The position numbers and the translations under genes are program-made. The notes beneath the pieces were generated by a model. The model did not search any database. It saw only the letters and a list, made by a program, of their open reading frames with translations, and was not told where the DNA came from. This document shows, in pieces, positions 49,139 through 57,267 of a stretch of DNA of 64,000 nt. How positions within the stretch are numbered: position 1 is the first letter of the stretch; every line of letters starts with the position of its first letter. The DNA is from CALABS01 sp050260775. Its GTDB lineage: Bacteria > Pseudomonadota > Alphaproteobacteria > Rhodospirillales > Magnetospirillaceae. Location: positions 1-64,000 of the forward strand of contig JBLNCP010000032.1 of the NCBI GenBank assembly GCA_050260775.1, given 5' to 3'.

Positions 49139-50050
49139 CTAGCGCAGGCGCAGGAACATCTTGGTCACCTCCGGGTGGGCGGCCTTGATCTTGGCTTCCA
49201 GATCGGCCGAGGCACGCGTGATCTCGCGGCCCCGCATCTCGGGATCGAAGTGCAGGTCGAGCGCGGCGACCACCTGGTCGGGGGCGAGATGGATGGTCAT
49301 CACCGCGCGAGCGTCGGACACGCCCTGGGATTCCGAGGCCAGCCGGCACAGAGACCGACCGAGCGCCGGTCGCGCCCGCTCTCCGATCAGCAATCCCTTG
49401 CTCTCGCGGGCAAGGAAGATGGCGGTGGCGCCCAGGATGACGGCGATGCCGATGGAGGCCCACCCGTCCATCTCGGGGCGGCCAAGCATCTGGGCGCCAA
49501 GGGTCCCCAGCATGGCGAACACCAGCCCGAGCACCGCCGCGCTGTCCTCGAACAGCACGGTGTAGGTCGACGGATCCTTGCTTTCAGCCACCGCATCGAG
49601 CCAGCCGCTCCGTCCCTTGGACGCGTGGAACTCCCGCATGGCGACCGTCCACGAGGCGCCTTCGAAGACGAGGGACAGGCCCAGCACGCCGTAGGCGACA
49701 AGCGGGTTGGCGATGGCCACCGGATGGGCGAGATGGGTGATCCCCTCGTAGAACGACATCCCCGCGCCCAGCGAGAAGATCAGCAAGGCGACGATGAAGG
49801 CCCAGAAATACAGCTCGCGGCCGTGCCCGAGCGGATGGACCTCGTCGGCAGGCAATTGCGACCGCCACATGCCGTAAAGCAAGAGCGCCTGGTTGCCGGT
49901 GTCGACCAGCGAGTGGATGGCTTCACTGGTCATGGCCGAACTGCCGGTGTACCAGGCCGCCGCCGCCTTAGTGGCCGCGATGGCGAGGTTTCCCGCCAGA
50001 GCGGCGTACACCACCTTGCGGGAACCGCCCTGGGCGGAGCGTGCGGCCAT
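49139..50050 (-). CDS. Cation diffusion facilitator family transporter
   Basis: A 303-residue CDF protein. Six membrane segments are expected in the first 210 residues; metal-site residues are in MTSEAIHSLVDTGNQ (helix II) and LFEDSAAVLGLVFAM (helix V). The motif HPLGHGRELYFWAFIVA is typical of the Fe/Zn-type subgroup. A C-terminal cytosolic domain (about 215-303) follows. It exports divalent metal ions against protons. It follows the ASRT-like gene by 6 nt on the same strand, so the two may be co-transcribed. Confidence 0.92.
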   Translation of the reverse strand: MAARSAQGGSRKVVYAALAGNLAIAATKAAAAWYTGSSAMTSEAIHSLVDTGNQALLLYGMWRSQLPADEVHPLGHGRELYFWAFIVALLIFSLGAGMSFYEGITHLAHPVAIANPLVAYGVLGLSLVFEGASWTVAMREFHASKGRSGWLDAVAESKDPSTYTVLFEDSAAVLGLVFAMLGTLGAQMLGRPEMDGWASIGIAVILGATAIFLARESKGLLIGERARPALGRSLCRLASESQGVSDARAVMTIHLAPDQVVAALDLHFDPEMRGREITRASADLEAKIKAAHPEVTKMFLRLR

Positions 50051-50056
50051 GGAGGC

Positions 50057-50434
50057 CTAACCGACCGGGAAGGCGATGGTCGTGAGGATCGCCAGCGCCT
50101 CGCGGCGGGAATCCAGGCGGGTGTGCTGGACCACCACCGGCACGTCGGATTCCAGCAGGCTGGCGTAGTCGGTGTCCCTGGGCACCGGCTCGGGATCGGT
50201 GAGGTCGTTGAAGCGCACGTGGCGGGTCCGCCGCGCCGGCACGGTGACCAGATAGGGGCCGGCGGGCTCGCGATCGGCGAAGAACACGGTGATCCTAACC
50301 TGGGCGTCACGGTCGCCGGCATTGAGGATGCACGCGGTCTCGTGGCTGGTGAGCGCCCGCCCTTCGCCGGTGCTCGACCCGGGGATGTACCCCTCGGGGA
50401 TCGCCCAGATCAGCCGTCCGACCATCTCCGCCAT
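50057..50434 (-). CDS. Sensory rhodopsin transducer (ASRT) family protein
   Basis: A 125-residue soluble protein closely following the Anabaena sensory rhodopsin transducer pattern: IWAIPEGYIPG, SHETACILNAGDRDAQVRITVFF, PARRTRHVRFNDLTDPEPVP, DTDYASLLESDVPVVVQHTRLDSR. ASRT is an all-beta tetramer that binds the photoreceptor and DNA, and relatives occur in many bacteria without rhodopsin, where sugar-related roles have been proposed. No rhodopsin gene is in this window. ATG 50434 follows GGGAGG; GTG just upstream is possible. Confidence 0.9.
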   Translation of the reverse strand: MAEMVGRLIWAIPEGYIPGSSTGEGRALTSHETACILNAGDRDAQVRITVFFADREPAGPYLVTVPARRTRHVRFNDLTDPEPVPRDTDYASLLESDVPVVVQHTRLDSRREALAILTTIAFPVG

Positions 50435-50593
50435 CACTGCCTCCCTTGAATGGGAGTCGCAACGCTTGGGGGGGCGCTTTGTTGCCAAACGTCGTCCGCG
50501 CCGCTTCGGTGGTAGTTCGCGTGGCGCGTGCCCCTAAGGGGCCGCAGCCGCTGTTTCTGGCACGAGCGAGCCTCCCCGAGGAGGAACATTGGA

Positions 50594-51046
50594 ATGCCCG
50601 AGCGCTTCACGAAATCGGCGACCAGGAACGTGTTCTACGGCGGCTCCGCCTTCTTCTTCGTCACCTTCGTCCTGCTGACCGCCCACAGCCACTACTACAT
50701 GGTCACCAGCAGCACCGACGCGGCCGGCCTTACCGAGAGCGTGGCGCGCGGCAAGCGCGTGTGGGAACGGAATTCCTGCATCAACTGCCACACCATCCTC
50801 GGCGAGGGCGCCTATTTCGCCCCCGAACTGGGAAACGCCTGGGTGCGCTACGGCGGCCGCGAGGATCCCCAGGGCGCGCGCGAGGCACTGATCGCCTGGA
50901 TCCGATCGCAGCCCAGCGGCGTCCAGGGACGCCGGCAGATGCCGCAGTTCAATCTCACCGACCAGGAGCTCAACGACCTGGTCGATTTCTTCGAATGGAC
51001 CAGCCGGATCAACACCCAGGGCTGGCCCCCGAACAAGGCCGGATGA
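50594..51046 (+). CDS. norC: Nitric oxide reductase cytochrome c subunit
   Basis: A 150-residue membrane-anchored cytochrome. One helix spans about residues 15-36 (FYGGSAFFFVTFVLLTA). The heme c motif is CINCH, and the distal methionine lies in GRRQMPQFNLTD. The C-terminal WTSRINTQGWPPN is typical of NorC. It hands electrons to NorB. GAGGAGGAA precedes ATG 50594, and norB starts 10 nt after its stop. Confidence 0.96.
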   Translation: MPERFTKSATRNVFYGGSAFFFVTFVLLTAHSHYYMVTSSTDAAGLTESVARGKRVWERNSCINCHTILGEGAYFAPELGNAWVRYGGREDPQGAREALIAWIRSQPSGVQGRRQMPQFNLTDQELNDLVDFFEWTSRINTQGWPPNKAG

Positions 51047-51056
51047 GGGGGAATTG

Positions 51057-52406
51057 ATGCTGCAATATCCCACGCAACGGATCGCCTACTGGTACTTCGC
51101 CGCCGCCATGGCGCTGTTCGCCGTCCAGCTGTTGATGGGAACGCTGGCGGGCACGATCTACGTCCTGCCCAACTTCCTGGCCGGAATCCTGCCGTTCAAC
51201 ATCGTGCGGATGATGCACACCAACGCCCTGCTGGTGTGGCTGCTGCTAGGGTTCTTCGGTTCGGCCTACTACCTGATCCCCGAGGAGGCCGAGCGCGACA
51301 TCGAAAGCCCGATGCTGGCCTACGTGCAGCTCGTCATCCTGCTCGTCGGCGCCCTGGTGGCGGTCGGCGGCTACAGCCTGGGGATCCACGAGGGACGCGA
51401 GTTCCTCGAGCAGCCGCTGTGGATCAAGGCCGGCATCGTCGTCGCCGCGCTGATCTTCCTCTACAACATCAGCATGACGGTGGCGAAGGGCCGCCGCACC
51501 GCCGTCACCAACGTCCTGCTCCTGGGATTGTGGGGCATCGCCATCTTCTTCCTGTTCTCGTTCTACAACCCCAGCAACCTGGCCCTCGACAAGCTGTACT
51601 GGTGGTGGGTCGTCCACATCTGGGTCGAGGGGGTGTGGGAACTGGTGCTGGCCGCCATCCTCGCCTACCTCGTCATCAAGCTGACCGGCGCCGACCGCGA
51701 GGTGGTCGAGAAGTGGCTTTACGCCATCGTCGGCCTCGCCCTGTTCTCCGGGATCCTGGGCACCGGCCACCACTACTACTGGATCGGCGCGCCGGGATAC
51801 TGGCAGTGGGTGGGATCCATCTTCTCCACCTTCGAGGTCGCCCCCTTCTTCGCCATGGTCGTCTTCGCCTTCTCGATGGTGTGGCGCGAGCGGCGCGAGC
51901 ATCCCAACAGCGCGGCGCTGCTGTGGGCCCTGGCGACGCCGGTGTTCGCCTTCTTCGGGGCGGGGGTCTGGGGCTTCCTGCACACCCTGTCCTTCATCAA
52001 CTTCTACACCCACGGCACCCAGGTGACGGCGGCGCACGCCCACCTGTCGTTCTTCGGCGCCTACGTCATGATCAACCTGTCCATGATCACCTATGCGATG
52101 CCGTCGCTGCGCGGCCACACGCCGTTCAACCAGATCCTCAACATGTGGAGCTTCTGGATCATGACCTCGGCGATGGCGTTCATGACCTTCACGCTGACCT
52201 TCGCGGGCGTGGTCCAGGTCCACCTGCAGCGCGTCATGGGCATGAGCTACATGGAGGTCCAGGACCAGTTGGCGATGTTCTACTGGATGCGGCTGGGCGC
52301 CGGGCTGGCCGCGGCGATCGCGGCCGCCATCTTCATCTATTCCATGTTCGGCCGTGTCCACGAGCAGGTGCCGCCCCGGGTCGCTCTGGAACGGCCGGCC
52401 GAGTAA
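51057..52406 (+). CDS. norB: Nitric oxide reductase large subunit
   Basis: A 449-residue heme-copper family protein with 12 helices. Non-heme iron ligands are in VVHIWVEGVWELV (His and Glu) and GTGHHYYWIG; heme ligands are in MMHTNALLVW and TAAHAHLSFFG. It reduces nitric oxide to nitrous oxide without pumping protons. ATG 51057 follows GAGGGGGAAT. No norQ or norD activation gene follows, which is unusual, since these are normally linked to norCB. Confidence 0.96.
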   Translation: MLQYPTQRIAYWYFAAAMALFAVQLLMGTLAGTIYVLPNFLAGILPFNIVRMMHTNALLVWLLLGFFGSAYYLIPEEAERDIESPMLAYVQLVILLVGALVAVGGYSLGIHEGREFLEQPLWIKAGIVVAALIFLYNISMTVAKGRRTAVTNVLLLGLWGIAIFFLFSFYNPSNLALDKLYWWWVVHIWVEGVWELVLAAILAYLVIKLTGADREVVEKWLYAIVGLALFSGILGTGHHYYWIGAPGYWQWVGSIFSTFEVAPFFAMVVFAFSMVWRERREHPNSAALLWALATPVFAFFGAGVWGFLHTLSFINFYTHGTQVTAAHAHLSFFGAYVMINLSMITYAMPSLRGHTPFNQILNMWSFWIMTSAMAFMTFTLTFAGVVQVHLQRVMGMSYMEVQDQLAMFYWMRLGAGLAAAIAAAIFIYSMFGRVHEQVPPRVALERPAE

Positions 52407-52417
52407 GGAGGATGCCC

Positions 52418-53092
52418 ATGCGCGGGATCAGCACGCTGGCACTGGCCCTTCTGGTGGCCCTGGGCGGTCCCGCCTGGGGGCAGGCGAACCTGCGGCCCGA
52501 CGTGCAGCCCCGGGTGCCGGCGCAGCCGGGCCAGATCCCGCCGGCCGAAGACGTCGAGTTCCTGAAGACGGCGACGGCGATGAGCCGCGTCGAGATCCAG
52601 TTGGGTGAGATGTCGGCCAAGGCGTCATCGAAGGACGTCCAGCAGATCGGCCGGCGCATCGCCGACAACCAGCGCGCCATGGAGGGCGAGGTCGCGGCAC
52701 TGGCCAAGCAGCGGGGGGTGGACCTCTCGCACGCCGAACTGGCGGTTCCCGAAAAGGGAGGCCCGGGTGGCGCCGCCAGCGCGGTGACCTCGGCCCGGCA
52801 TGCCTCGGGGGCGCAGGCGCAGCAGGCGGTGAAGAGGCTGTCCGGCCTGAGCGGGGACGAGTTCAACAAGGCCTTCATCGAGGAGCAACTGGCCCTCCAC
52901 GACCGCCTGGTCGACCTTTACCAGACCGAGGCCTCGAACACGCCGGATACCGGGCTGGCGAGCTTCGCCATCAAGGCGCTGGTGACGATCCAGCAGGACC
53001 GCGACGAATTGCGCCGCCTCGCCGGCGAGATGGGCATTGCCACCGGCCGCACCGGGCAGGCTCCGCAATACGGGGAGCAGAAGCGGCGATAG
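52418..53092 (+). CDS. DUF4142 domain exported protein
   Basis: A 224-residue protein with a signal peptide (to about residue 22, GGPAWG). DUF4142 ferritin-like helices begin at EDVEFLKTATAMSRVEIQLGEMSA, with DVQQIGRRIADNQRAMEGEVAALA and FNKAFIEEQLALHDRLVDLYQTEA. Members are periplasmic and of unknown function. ATG 52418 is chosen because AGGAGG (52406-52411), which overlaps the norB stop, lies 6 nt upstream. It appears co-transcribed with norCB. Confidence 0.85.
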   Translation: MRGISTLALALLVALGGPAWGQANLRPDVQPRVPAQPGQIPPAEDVEFLKTATAMSRVEIQLGEMSAKASSKDVQQIGRRIADNQRAMEGEVAALAKQRGVDLSHAELAVPEKGGPGGAASAVTSARHASGAQAQQAVKRLSGLSGDEFNKAFIEEQLALHDRLVDLYQTEASNTPDTGLASFAIKALVTIQQDRDELRRLAGEMGIATGRTGQAPQYGEQKRR

Positions 53093-53097
53093 GTGGC

Positions 53098-53409
53098 TCA
53101 GCCCTCGAACATGATCGTCAGCAGTAGGCTGGAATCTTCTATGCCGCGCAGGGAATGCTCCGTGCCGCCGTCGAGGTAGACCCACTGGCCGGCGCCCAGT
53201 TCCATCGAGGTCTCGGGCAGGCCGAGAAGAACGCGGCCCTCAAGGCAATGCAGGGTGATGCGCCCTGCCACCCGGTGCGCGGCGATCCGGTCCCCCGCCT
53301 TGACGACCAGCCGGATCGCCTCGAACGAGGCGGTCTTGACGATCGCCATCGTCTTGCCCTCCCCAGCGGCCCGCAAGTCGACGATTTCTCCCGGTTTCGC
53401 ACCCGCCAT
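53098..53409 (-). CDS. Small cupin-domain protein
   Basis: A 103-residue single cupin. Visible elements are KAGDRIAAHRVAGRITLHCLEGRVLLGLP and LGAGQWVYLDGGTEHSLRGIED, containing the cupin-type histidines and the glutamate-like positions. The conserved first-motif HxH pair is reduced, so metal binding is uncertain. It is 5 nt from the convergent DUF4142 gene. ATG 53409 is preferred; GTG 53418 is possible. Confidence 0.82.
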   Translation of the reverse strand: MAGAKPGEIVDLRAAGEGKTMAIVKTASFEAIRLVVKAGDRIAAHRVAGRITLHCLEGRVLLGLPETSMELGAGQWVYLDGGTEHSLRGIEDSSLLLTIMFEG

Positions 53410-53501
53410 CGCTTTCACCCTTTCGAACCGATGTCCTCCAGGGGATGAACCGCGCGGGGTTTCGATTGTTCACTGGACGGGACACCATCGAGGGCGGCCC
53501 C

Positions 53502-53651
53502 GTGTACGATCAAGCCATGGCGCATATGGGCTGGGCGATGGGCTGGGCGATGGCCGCCGCCGTCGCCTTCTGGCTGCTGGTGCTCGCCGCCCTCATCCTC
53601 GGCATCGCCGCGCTGGTCAAATACCTGCGCACGCCCAAGACCCGAGAGTGA
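53502..53651 (+). CDS. Small one-helix membrane protein
   Basis: A 49-residue product with one strong membrane helix (AAAVAFWLLVLAALILGIAALV) after a methionine- and tryptophan-rich lead (AHMGWAMGWAM) and a basic tail (KYLRTPKTRE). GTG 53502 is preferred because GAGGG lies 8 nt upstream; ATG 53517 is an alternative. The layout equals small inner-membrane proteins of unknown role. It is convergent with the acetyltransferase gene, 4 nt away. Confidence 0.55.
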   Translation: MYDQAMAHMGWAMGWAMAAAVAFWLLVLAALILGIAALVKYLRTPKTRE

Positions 53652-53655
53652 GCGT

Positions 53656-54363
53656 TCACTCAGCCCGGGCCGCCAGGGAGCTGCGCTGCCGCCCGGCCGC
53701 GTCGAAATTGCCCGGATCGAGCCAGCGTTCGAATTCGCTTCGCAAGGCCGGCCACTCGCCGTCGACGATGGAGAACCAGGCGGTGTCGCGGTTGCGGCCC
53801 TTGTAGACCACCGCCTGGCGGAACAGCCCCTCGTAGCGGAAGCCGAGGCGACGCGCGGCCGCCTGCGACGGCGCGTTGAGGCTGTCGCACTTCCATTCAT
53901 AGCGGCGGTAGCCGAGCTCGTCGAAGGCGCGCCGCATCATCAGGTACATGGCCTCGGTGGCGGCACGGGTACGCTGGAGCAAGGGCGAGAAATTGATGTG
54001 CCCGACCTCGATGACGCCGTTGCCCGCATCGATGCGCAGGTAGGAGGCCACCCCCACCGCCTGGCCGCCGTCGTGCGCGACGATGGCGTGGAACAGCGGA
54101 TCGTCGGTCGTCGCCTTGGCCGCCAGCCAGGCCCGATAGGCATCGCGATCGGCGGGCGGCTCGTCGAAAAGATAGGTCCAGTTACGGCCGTCTTCGTCGC
54201 GCCGGTTGGCGTCGAACAGTGCGTCGGCATGTCGCGGGACGTCGACCGGCTCGACCACGCAATAGCGCCCGACCATCGGTGTCCGGGGCGGCGGCGGCCG
54301 CCGCGTCCAGCCGGGGACCGGGCAGCCAATGGACTGGCCGAGGGCGTTCGTCCGGGTGCTCAC
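53656..54363 (-). CDS. GNAT-family N-acetyltransferase
   Basis: A 235-residue acetyltransferase of the RimJ/RimL type. Landmarks are RDAYRAWLAAKATTDDPLFHAIV, GVASYLRIDAGNGVIEVGHINFSP, the acetyl-CoA-binding stretch QRTRAATEAMYLMMRRAFDELGYRRYEWKCD, and NAPSQAAARRLGFRYEG, each broken here by intervening residues. Such proteins often acetylate ribosomal proteins or amino acids. GTG 54363 with GGGGAGG eight nt upstream is chosen as start. Confidence 0.87.
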   Translation of the reverse strand: MSTRTNALGQSIGCPVPGWTRRPPPPRTPMVGRYCVVEPVDVPRHADALFDANRRDEDGRNWTYLFDEPPADRDAYRAWLAAKATTDDPLFHAIVAHDGGQAVGVASYLRIDAGNGVIEVGHINFSPLLQRTRAATEAMYLMMRRAFDELGYRRYEWKCDSLNAPSQAAARRLGFRYEGLFRQAVVYKGRNRDTAWFSIVDGEWPALRSEFERWLDPGNFDAAGRQRSSLAARAE

Positions 54364-54459
54364 GTTCCGACCTCCCCGTAATGGATGGGCCAACGCCTAT
54401 CACGGAAAGGCGCCGGCGCCTACTGGCGGGGCTTACAGGTCATTGGGGCCTCAGCCACG

Positions 54460-55098
54460 TTACTCATCGGCCTTGTAATGCGGCAGCGACCAGCCCCAGC
54501 GGATCGCCGCCGCCCGCACCAGGAAGGCGGCCAGGAAGGCAAGCACGGTCTGCAACTCGCGAGACAGGGCGGTCGCCTGCAGGCCCAGATAGGCCACGGC
54601 CCCCACCAAGGCGGCACTGGCGTAGATTTCCTTGTGGAAGATCAGCGGCTTTTCGCCACAGAGCACGTCACGGATCAAGCCGCCGAAACTGGCGGTCATG
54701 ACGCCCATGAGCGCCGACACGACGACCGGAGCGCCCAGCGACAAAGCCTTCTGGGTGCCCGCGACCGCGAACATGGCCATTCCCACGGCGTCCAGCCACA
54801 CCAACAATGTGAAGCGGGAATGCAGCGCCTTGGCCCACCAGAACACGGAAACGGAGGCGAGGACGCAGGTGACCAGGAATGCCTGGTCCTGCACCCAGAA
54901 GACCGGCCTTACCCCCAGCACCAGGTCACGCAGGGTACCGCCGCCGATGCCCGTCGCCGTGCCGATCACGATCAGGCCGATGGGATCCATCTGCCGCCGC
55001 GCCGCCTCCAGGGCGCCCGAGATGGCGAATACGGCTACGCCGATCAAGTCCAGCAGCAGGATGATTCCGGCCAAGGTCTCGGGTTCTACGGGCAACAC
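54460..55098 (-). CDS. Trimeric intracellular cation (TRIC)-like/UPF0126 membrane protein
   Basis: A 212-residue protein with seven membrane segments. The duplicated glycine-rich motif of the UPF0126/YicG family is present: GIGGGTLRDLVLGVRPVFW in the first repeat and ASFGGLIRDVLCGEKPLIF in the second. Members form cation channels; the biological role in bacteria is unclear. It is a single gene. Confidence 0.9.
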   Translation of the reverse strand: MLPVEPETLAGIILLLDLIGVAVFAISGALEAARRQMDPIGLIVIGTATGIGGGTLRDLVLGVRPVFWVQDQAFLVTCVLASVSVFWWAKALHSRFTLLVWLDAVGMAMFAVAGTQKALSLGAPVVVSALMGVMTASFGGLIRDVLCGEKPLIFHKEIYASAALVGAVAYLGLQATALSRELQTVLAFLAAFLVRAAAIRWGWSLPHYKADE

Positions 55099-55158
55099 GA
55101 CGGAGCGCTCTCGTTGGGATTATGTGGCGGGGATCGCCCGCCCCTCGGCCGTGCCGGC

Positions 55159-55512
55159 CTATTTCAGTGTCTTGAGGAAGTCGATCGCGGCCTTGCGTTC
55201 GGCCTCGTCCTTAAGCAACAGGGCCATCTTGCTCTTCGCCGCGCCGCCGGTCTTGGCCGACAGGAAGGCGCTCGGGTTCTCCAGATAGCTCATCAGCGTC
55301 GGTTCGTCCCACACGACGCCCTTGCCAGCCAGGTCAGGCACCGTCGCCGCCTGACCGTACACCCCGAACAGGTTCGGACCGATCTTCTTGGCCCCGCCCT
55401 TCTCGAACGTATGGCAGGTCACGCACTTCTTCACGGCGGGGGCCTCCTGCGCCATGGCCGAGGAGGCGATGATGGCGGAGACCGCGATGGTAGTGATGGC
55501 GAAAGTCTTCAT
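55159..55512 (-). CDS. Class I soluble cytochrome c
   Basis: A 117-residue exported cytochrome. The signal peptide (MKTFAITTIAVSAIIASSAMA) is followed by the heme site CVTCH in KKCVTCHTFEKGGAKKIGPN and a late methionine in KSKMALLLKDEAER. Its features fit cytochrome c2/c550, a mobile electron carrier to oxidases and to nitrite or nitric oxide reductases. It could serve NirK and NorC here. ATG 55512 has GGGGG upstream. Confidence 0.9.
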   Translation of the reverse strand: MKTFAITTIAVSAIIASSAMAQEAPAVKKCVTCHTFEKGGAKKIGPNLFGVYGQAATVPDLAGKGVVWDEPTLMSYLENPSAFLSAKTGGAAKSKMALLLKDEAERKAAIDFLKTLK

Positions 55513-55651
55513 GCGAGCCCCCTTGTGTCGACCGGCCAAGCAGCCACGACGGTCAGCATAGCGACAAGGGCATGGGGAGGAAAGCTGTGGACATCGGGCA
55601 AAAACCACCCTTTGAGTGCCTCTTTGCACGTCCTGGCGTCGGCCCGCTCCC

Positions 55652-55678
55652 CCCGGCGCCGGTGGAAACGGCGCCGGG
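55652..55678. other. GC-rich perfect hairpin
   Basis: A 10-bp perfect stem, CCCGGCGCCG (55652-55661) with CGGCGCCGGG (55669-55678), has a 7-nt loop. It lies 37 nt downstream of the hemolysin III gene end on its strand. No T tract follows on either strand, so it may be a transcript stabiliser or factor-dependent terminator rather than an intrinsic one. Confidence 0.5.
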
Positions 55679-55714
55679 AAGGCTCAGGCTGGCGCTTGAC
55701 GTCTTGCGCGACGC

Positions 55715-56350
55715 TCAGCCGAACTCCACCGCGATGGTCACGAAGTGCGCTGCCGCCCCGGCCAGCACACAGGCATGCCAGAGGGCGTTGTGGAAGCGCA
55801 AGCGCTCCATCAGGCAGAACGGCACGCCCAGGGTGTAGAGGCATCCGCCGACCACCAGCAGGGTAAAGGGGAGGGCACCGATGCTGTCCCGCGAAGGGCC
55901 CAACGCCCAAGCGATTGCCCATCCCATGCCGAGATAAAGGGTGACCGACACACGGTCAAAGCGGCGGGGGAACAGCAGCTTGATCAACGCGCCGGCCGCA
56001 CACCCGCCGCCGACGGCCACCCCCATGGGCATGGCAATCCTGTCGGGCAGGCGGAGCATGACGAAGGGGGCGTAGGTGGCGGCGATCATCACGAAGATCA
56101 TGGCATGATCGACACACCGCAACCGATCCTTGATCGGCCCCGTGGCGAGATTGTAAGCGGCCGAGAGGCCCAGCGTTCCCACCAGGGCGACACCGTAGAA
56201 GCCAAGGGCCGCGGCTTCCGCGAAAGGGCGACCGAGAAGACGACTGAACAGCCAGCTGGCACCCGCCACGGCAAGGCCCACGCCAACCATGTGGACGACG
56301 GCGTCGGCTCGCTCTTCCTCGGGTGTGTACCTACAGCTCAACCGTACCAT
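55715..56350 (-). CDS. Hemolysin III/PAQR-family membrane protein
   Basis: A 211-residue seven-helix protein. The PAQR/hemolysin III residues are YTPEEERADAVVHMVG, GLSAAYNLATG, RCVDHAMIFVMIAATYAPF and the C-terminal RFHNALWHACVLAGAAAHFVTI with the metal-binding histidines. Bacterial members are not proven toxins and may be lipid hydrolases. ATG 56350 is taken because the upstream extension to 56398 lacks family similarity; the ribosome site is weak. Confidence 0.88.
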   Translation of the reverse strand: MVRLSCRYTPEEERADAVVHMVGVGLAVAGASWLFSRLLGRPFAEAAALGFYGVALVGTLGLSAAYNLATGPIKDRLRCVDHAMIFVMIAATYAPFVMLRLPDRIAMPMGVAVGGGCAAGALIKLLFPRRFDRVSVTLYLGMGWAIAWALGPSRDSIGALPFTLLVVGGCLYTLGVPFCLMERLRFHNALWHACVLAGAAAHFVTIAVEFG

Positions 56351-56403
56351 CCCGCCACGTTTTGGCGGGAAAGTGCGGTCTACGGGACGCTCCTCCAAGT
56401 CGG

Positions 56404-56661
56404 TCAGACGGCTGCTTCCGCCGGAATAAAGGCAGGCTGTGACAGGGCCACGGAAGCGATCGGTGTCCCTGACGTCCAGCTGCCGTAGAACCGCCGGTAT
56501 ATCCCGCGGTTCCCCATCAGCGAAATCATGATGCCTTCCATTCCGACGAAGGCCGGCACACTCCCCGTGATGACATTAACGCCCGACAGCACGAATTGGC
56601 CTCCGTCCGGGGCCTCGACGATCCAGCAGCCGCCGACGCGGCCGACCAATGACGAATACAT
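56404..56661 (-). CDS. Hypothetical small protein, 85 residues
   Basis: An 85-residue product from ATG 56661, preceded by GGTAGGAAAGCGA. It is hydrophobic and glycine-rich (CWIVEAPDGGQFVLSGVNVITGS and so on), with no signal peptide and no known domain; the N-terminal half looks like beta strands. It ends 54 nt from the hemolysin III start. Coding use is consistent, but no family is recognised. Confidence 0.55.
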   Translation of the reverse strand: MYSSLVGRVGGCWIVEAPDGGQFVLSGVNVITGSVPAFVGMEGIMISLMGNRGIYRRFYGSWTSGTPIASVALSQPAFIPAEAAV

Positions 56662-56861
56662 TCGCTTTCCTACCTTGTTCCACCTTGGATATGGGGGCGT
56701 TGGTCATTGGTCCGGCATGCGGATTGGTGCCATGCGCCTTGGCGTACCATGCTGGTCGGAATATCCCCTCGGGCGCGGATGATCGTTTGGCGTCCTCCCG
56801 GCCATGCCAATCTCTTCAACAGGTGGAGCCGTTTCTCCTCCGTTACTGTGATAGAACGCCA

Positions 56862-57116
56862 ATGGATACCCGCCTTATCTTGGAAGTCAGGCCCTATCGG
56901 CTGGTGGAAGGGCAATGCGGTTGCTACGCAGTGGTCGAAGTGCGTTGCGGCCAGGTCCTGGGTCTGGAATGCGACCACCCGCGCCATACAGCTGCGGACA
57001 CGTCAGCGGGAATGGCCGACGTGATTGGCCGCAGGTGGATGGACCGCGACAACGCGACCACTCTGTTCTGGCGCATGGTGGACGGCGAGGAGCACTACAG
57101 CGAGATGTTGTGGTGA
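56862..57116 (+). CDS. Hypothetical small protein, 84 residues
   Basis: An 84-residue product from ATG 56862: a strand-rich start (MDTRLILEVRPYRLVEGQ), two cysteine pairs in QCGCYAVVEVRCGQVLGLECD, then an acidic helix and the ending EEHYSEMLW. There is no strong ribosome binding site, and the local G+C is lower than average. About 200 nt of DNA without recognised features lies between this gene and its divergent neighbour at 56404-56661. No family is recognised. Confidence 0.5.
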   Translation: MDTRLILEVRPYRLVEGQCGCYAVVEVRCGQVLGLECDHPRHTAADTSAGMADVIGRRWMDRDNATTLFWRMVDGEEHYSEMLW

Positions 57117-57267
57117 GGCGTAGACTCGGTATCCATTACCGAAACCAGCTTTCGGCTTGGAGTATGACAGGACCGTGGGCGCATCGGCCGGCGGCCGAGC
57201 AGCGCACGCCCTTCCAACGGATGGGCCACGCGGCAATCCTCGCTTCCGTCCGTCGCCCGAAGAACCG

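Noticed and set aside
50435..50593. FNR box upstream of norC
   Set aside because: Only fragments such as TTG-N4-CAA with wrong spacing are present; no TTGAT-N4-ATCAA-like site was found.
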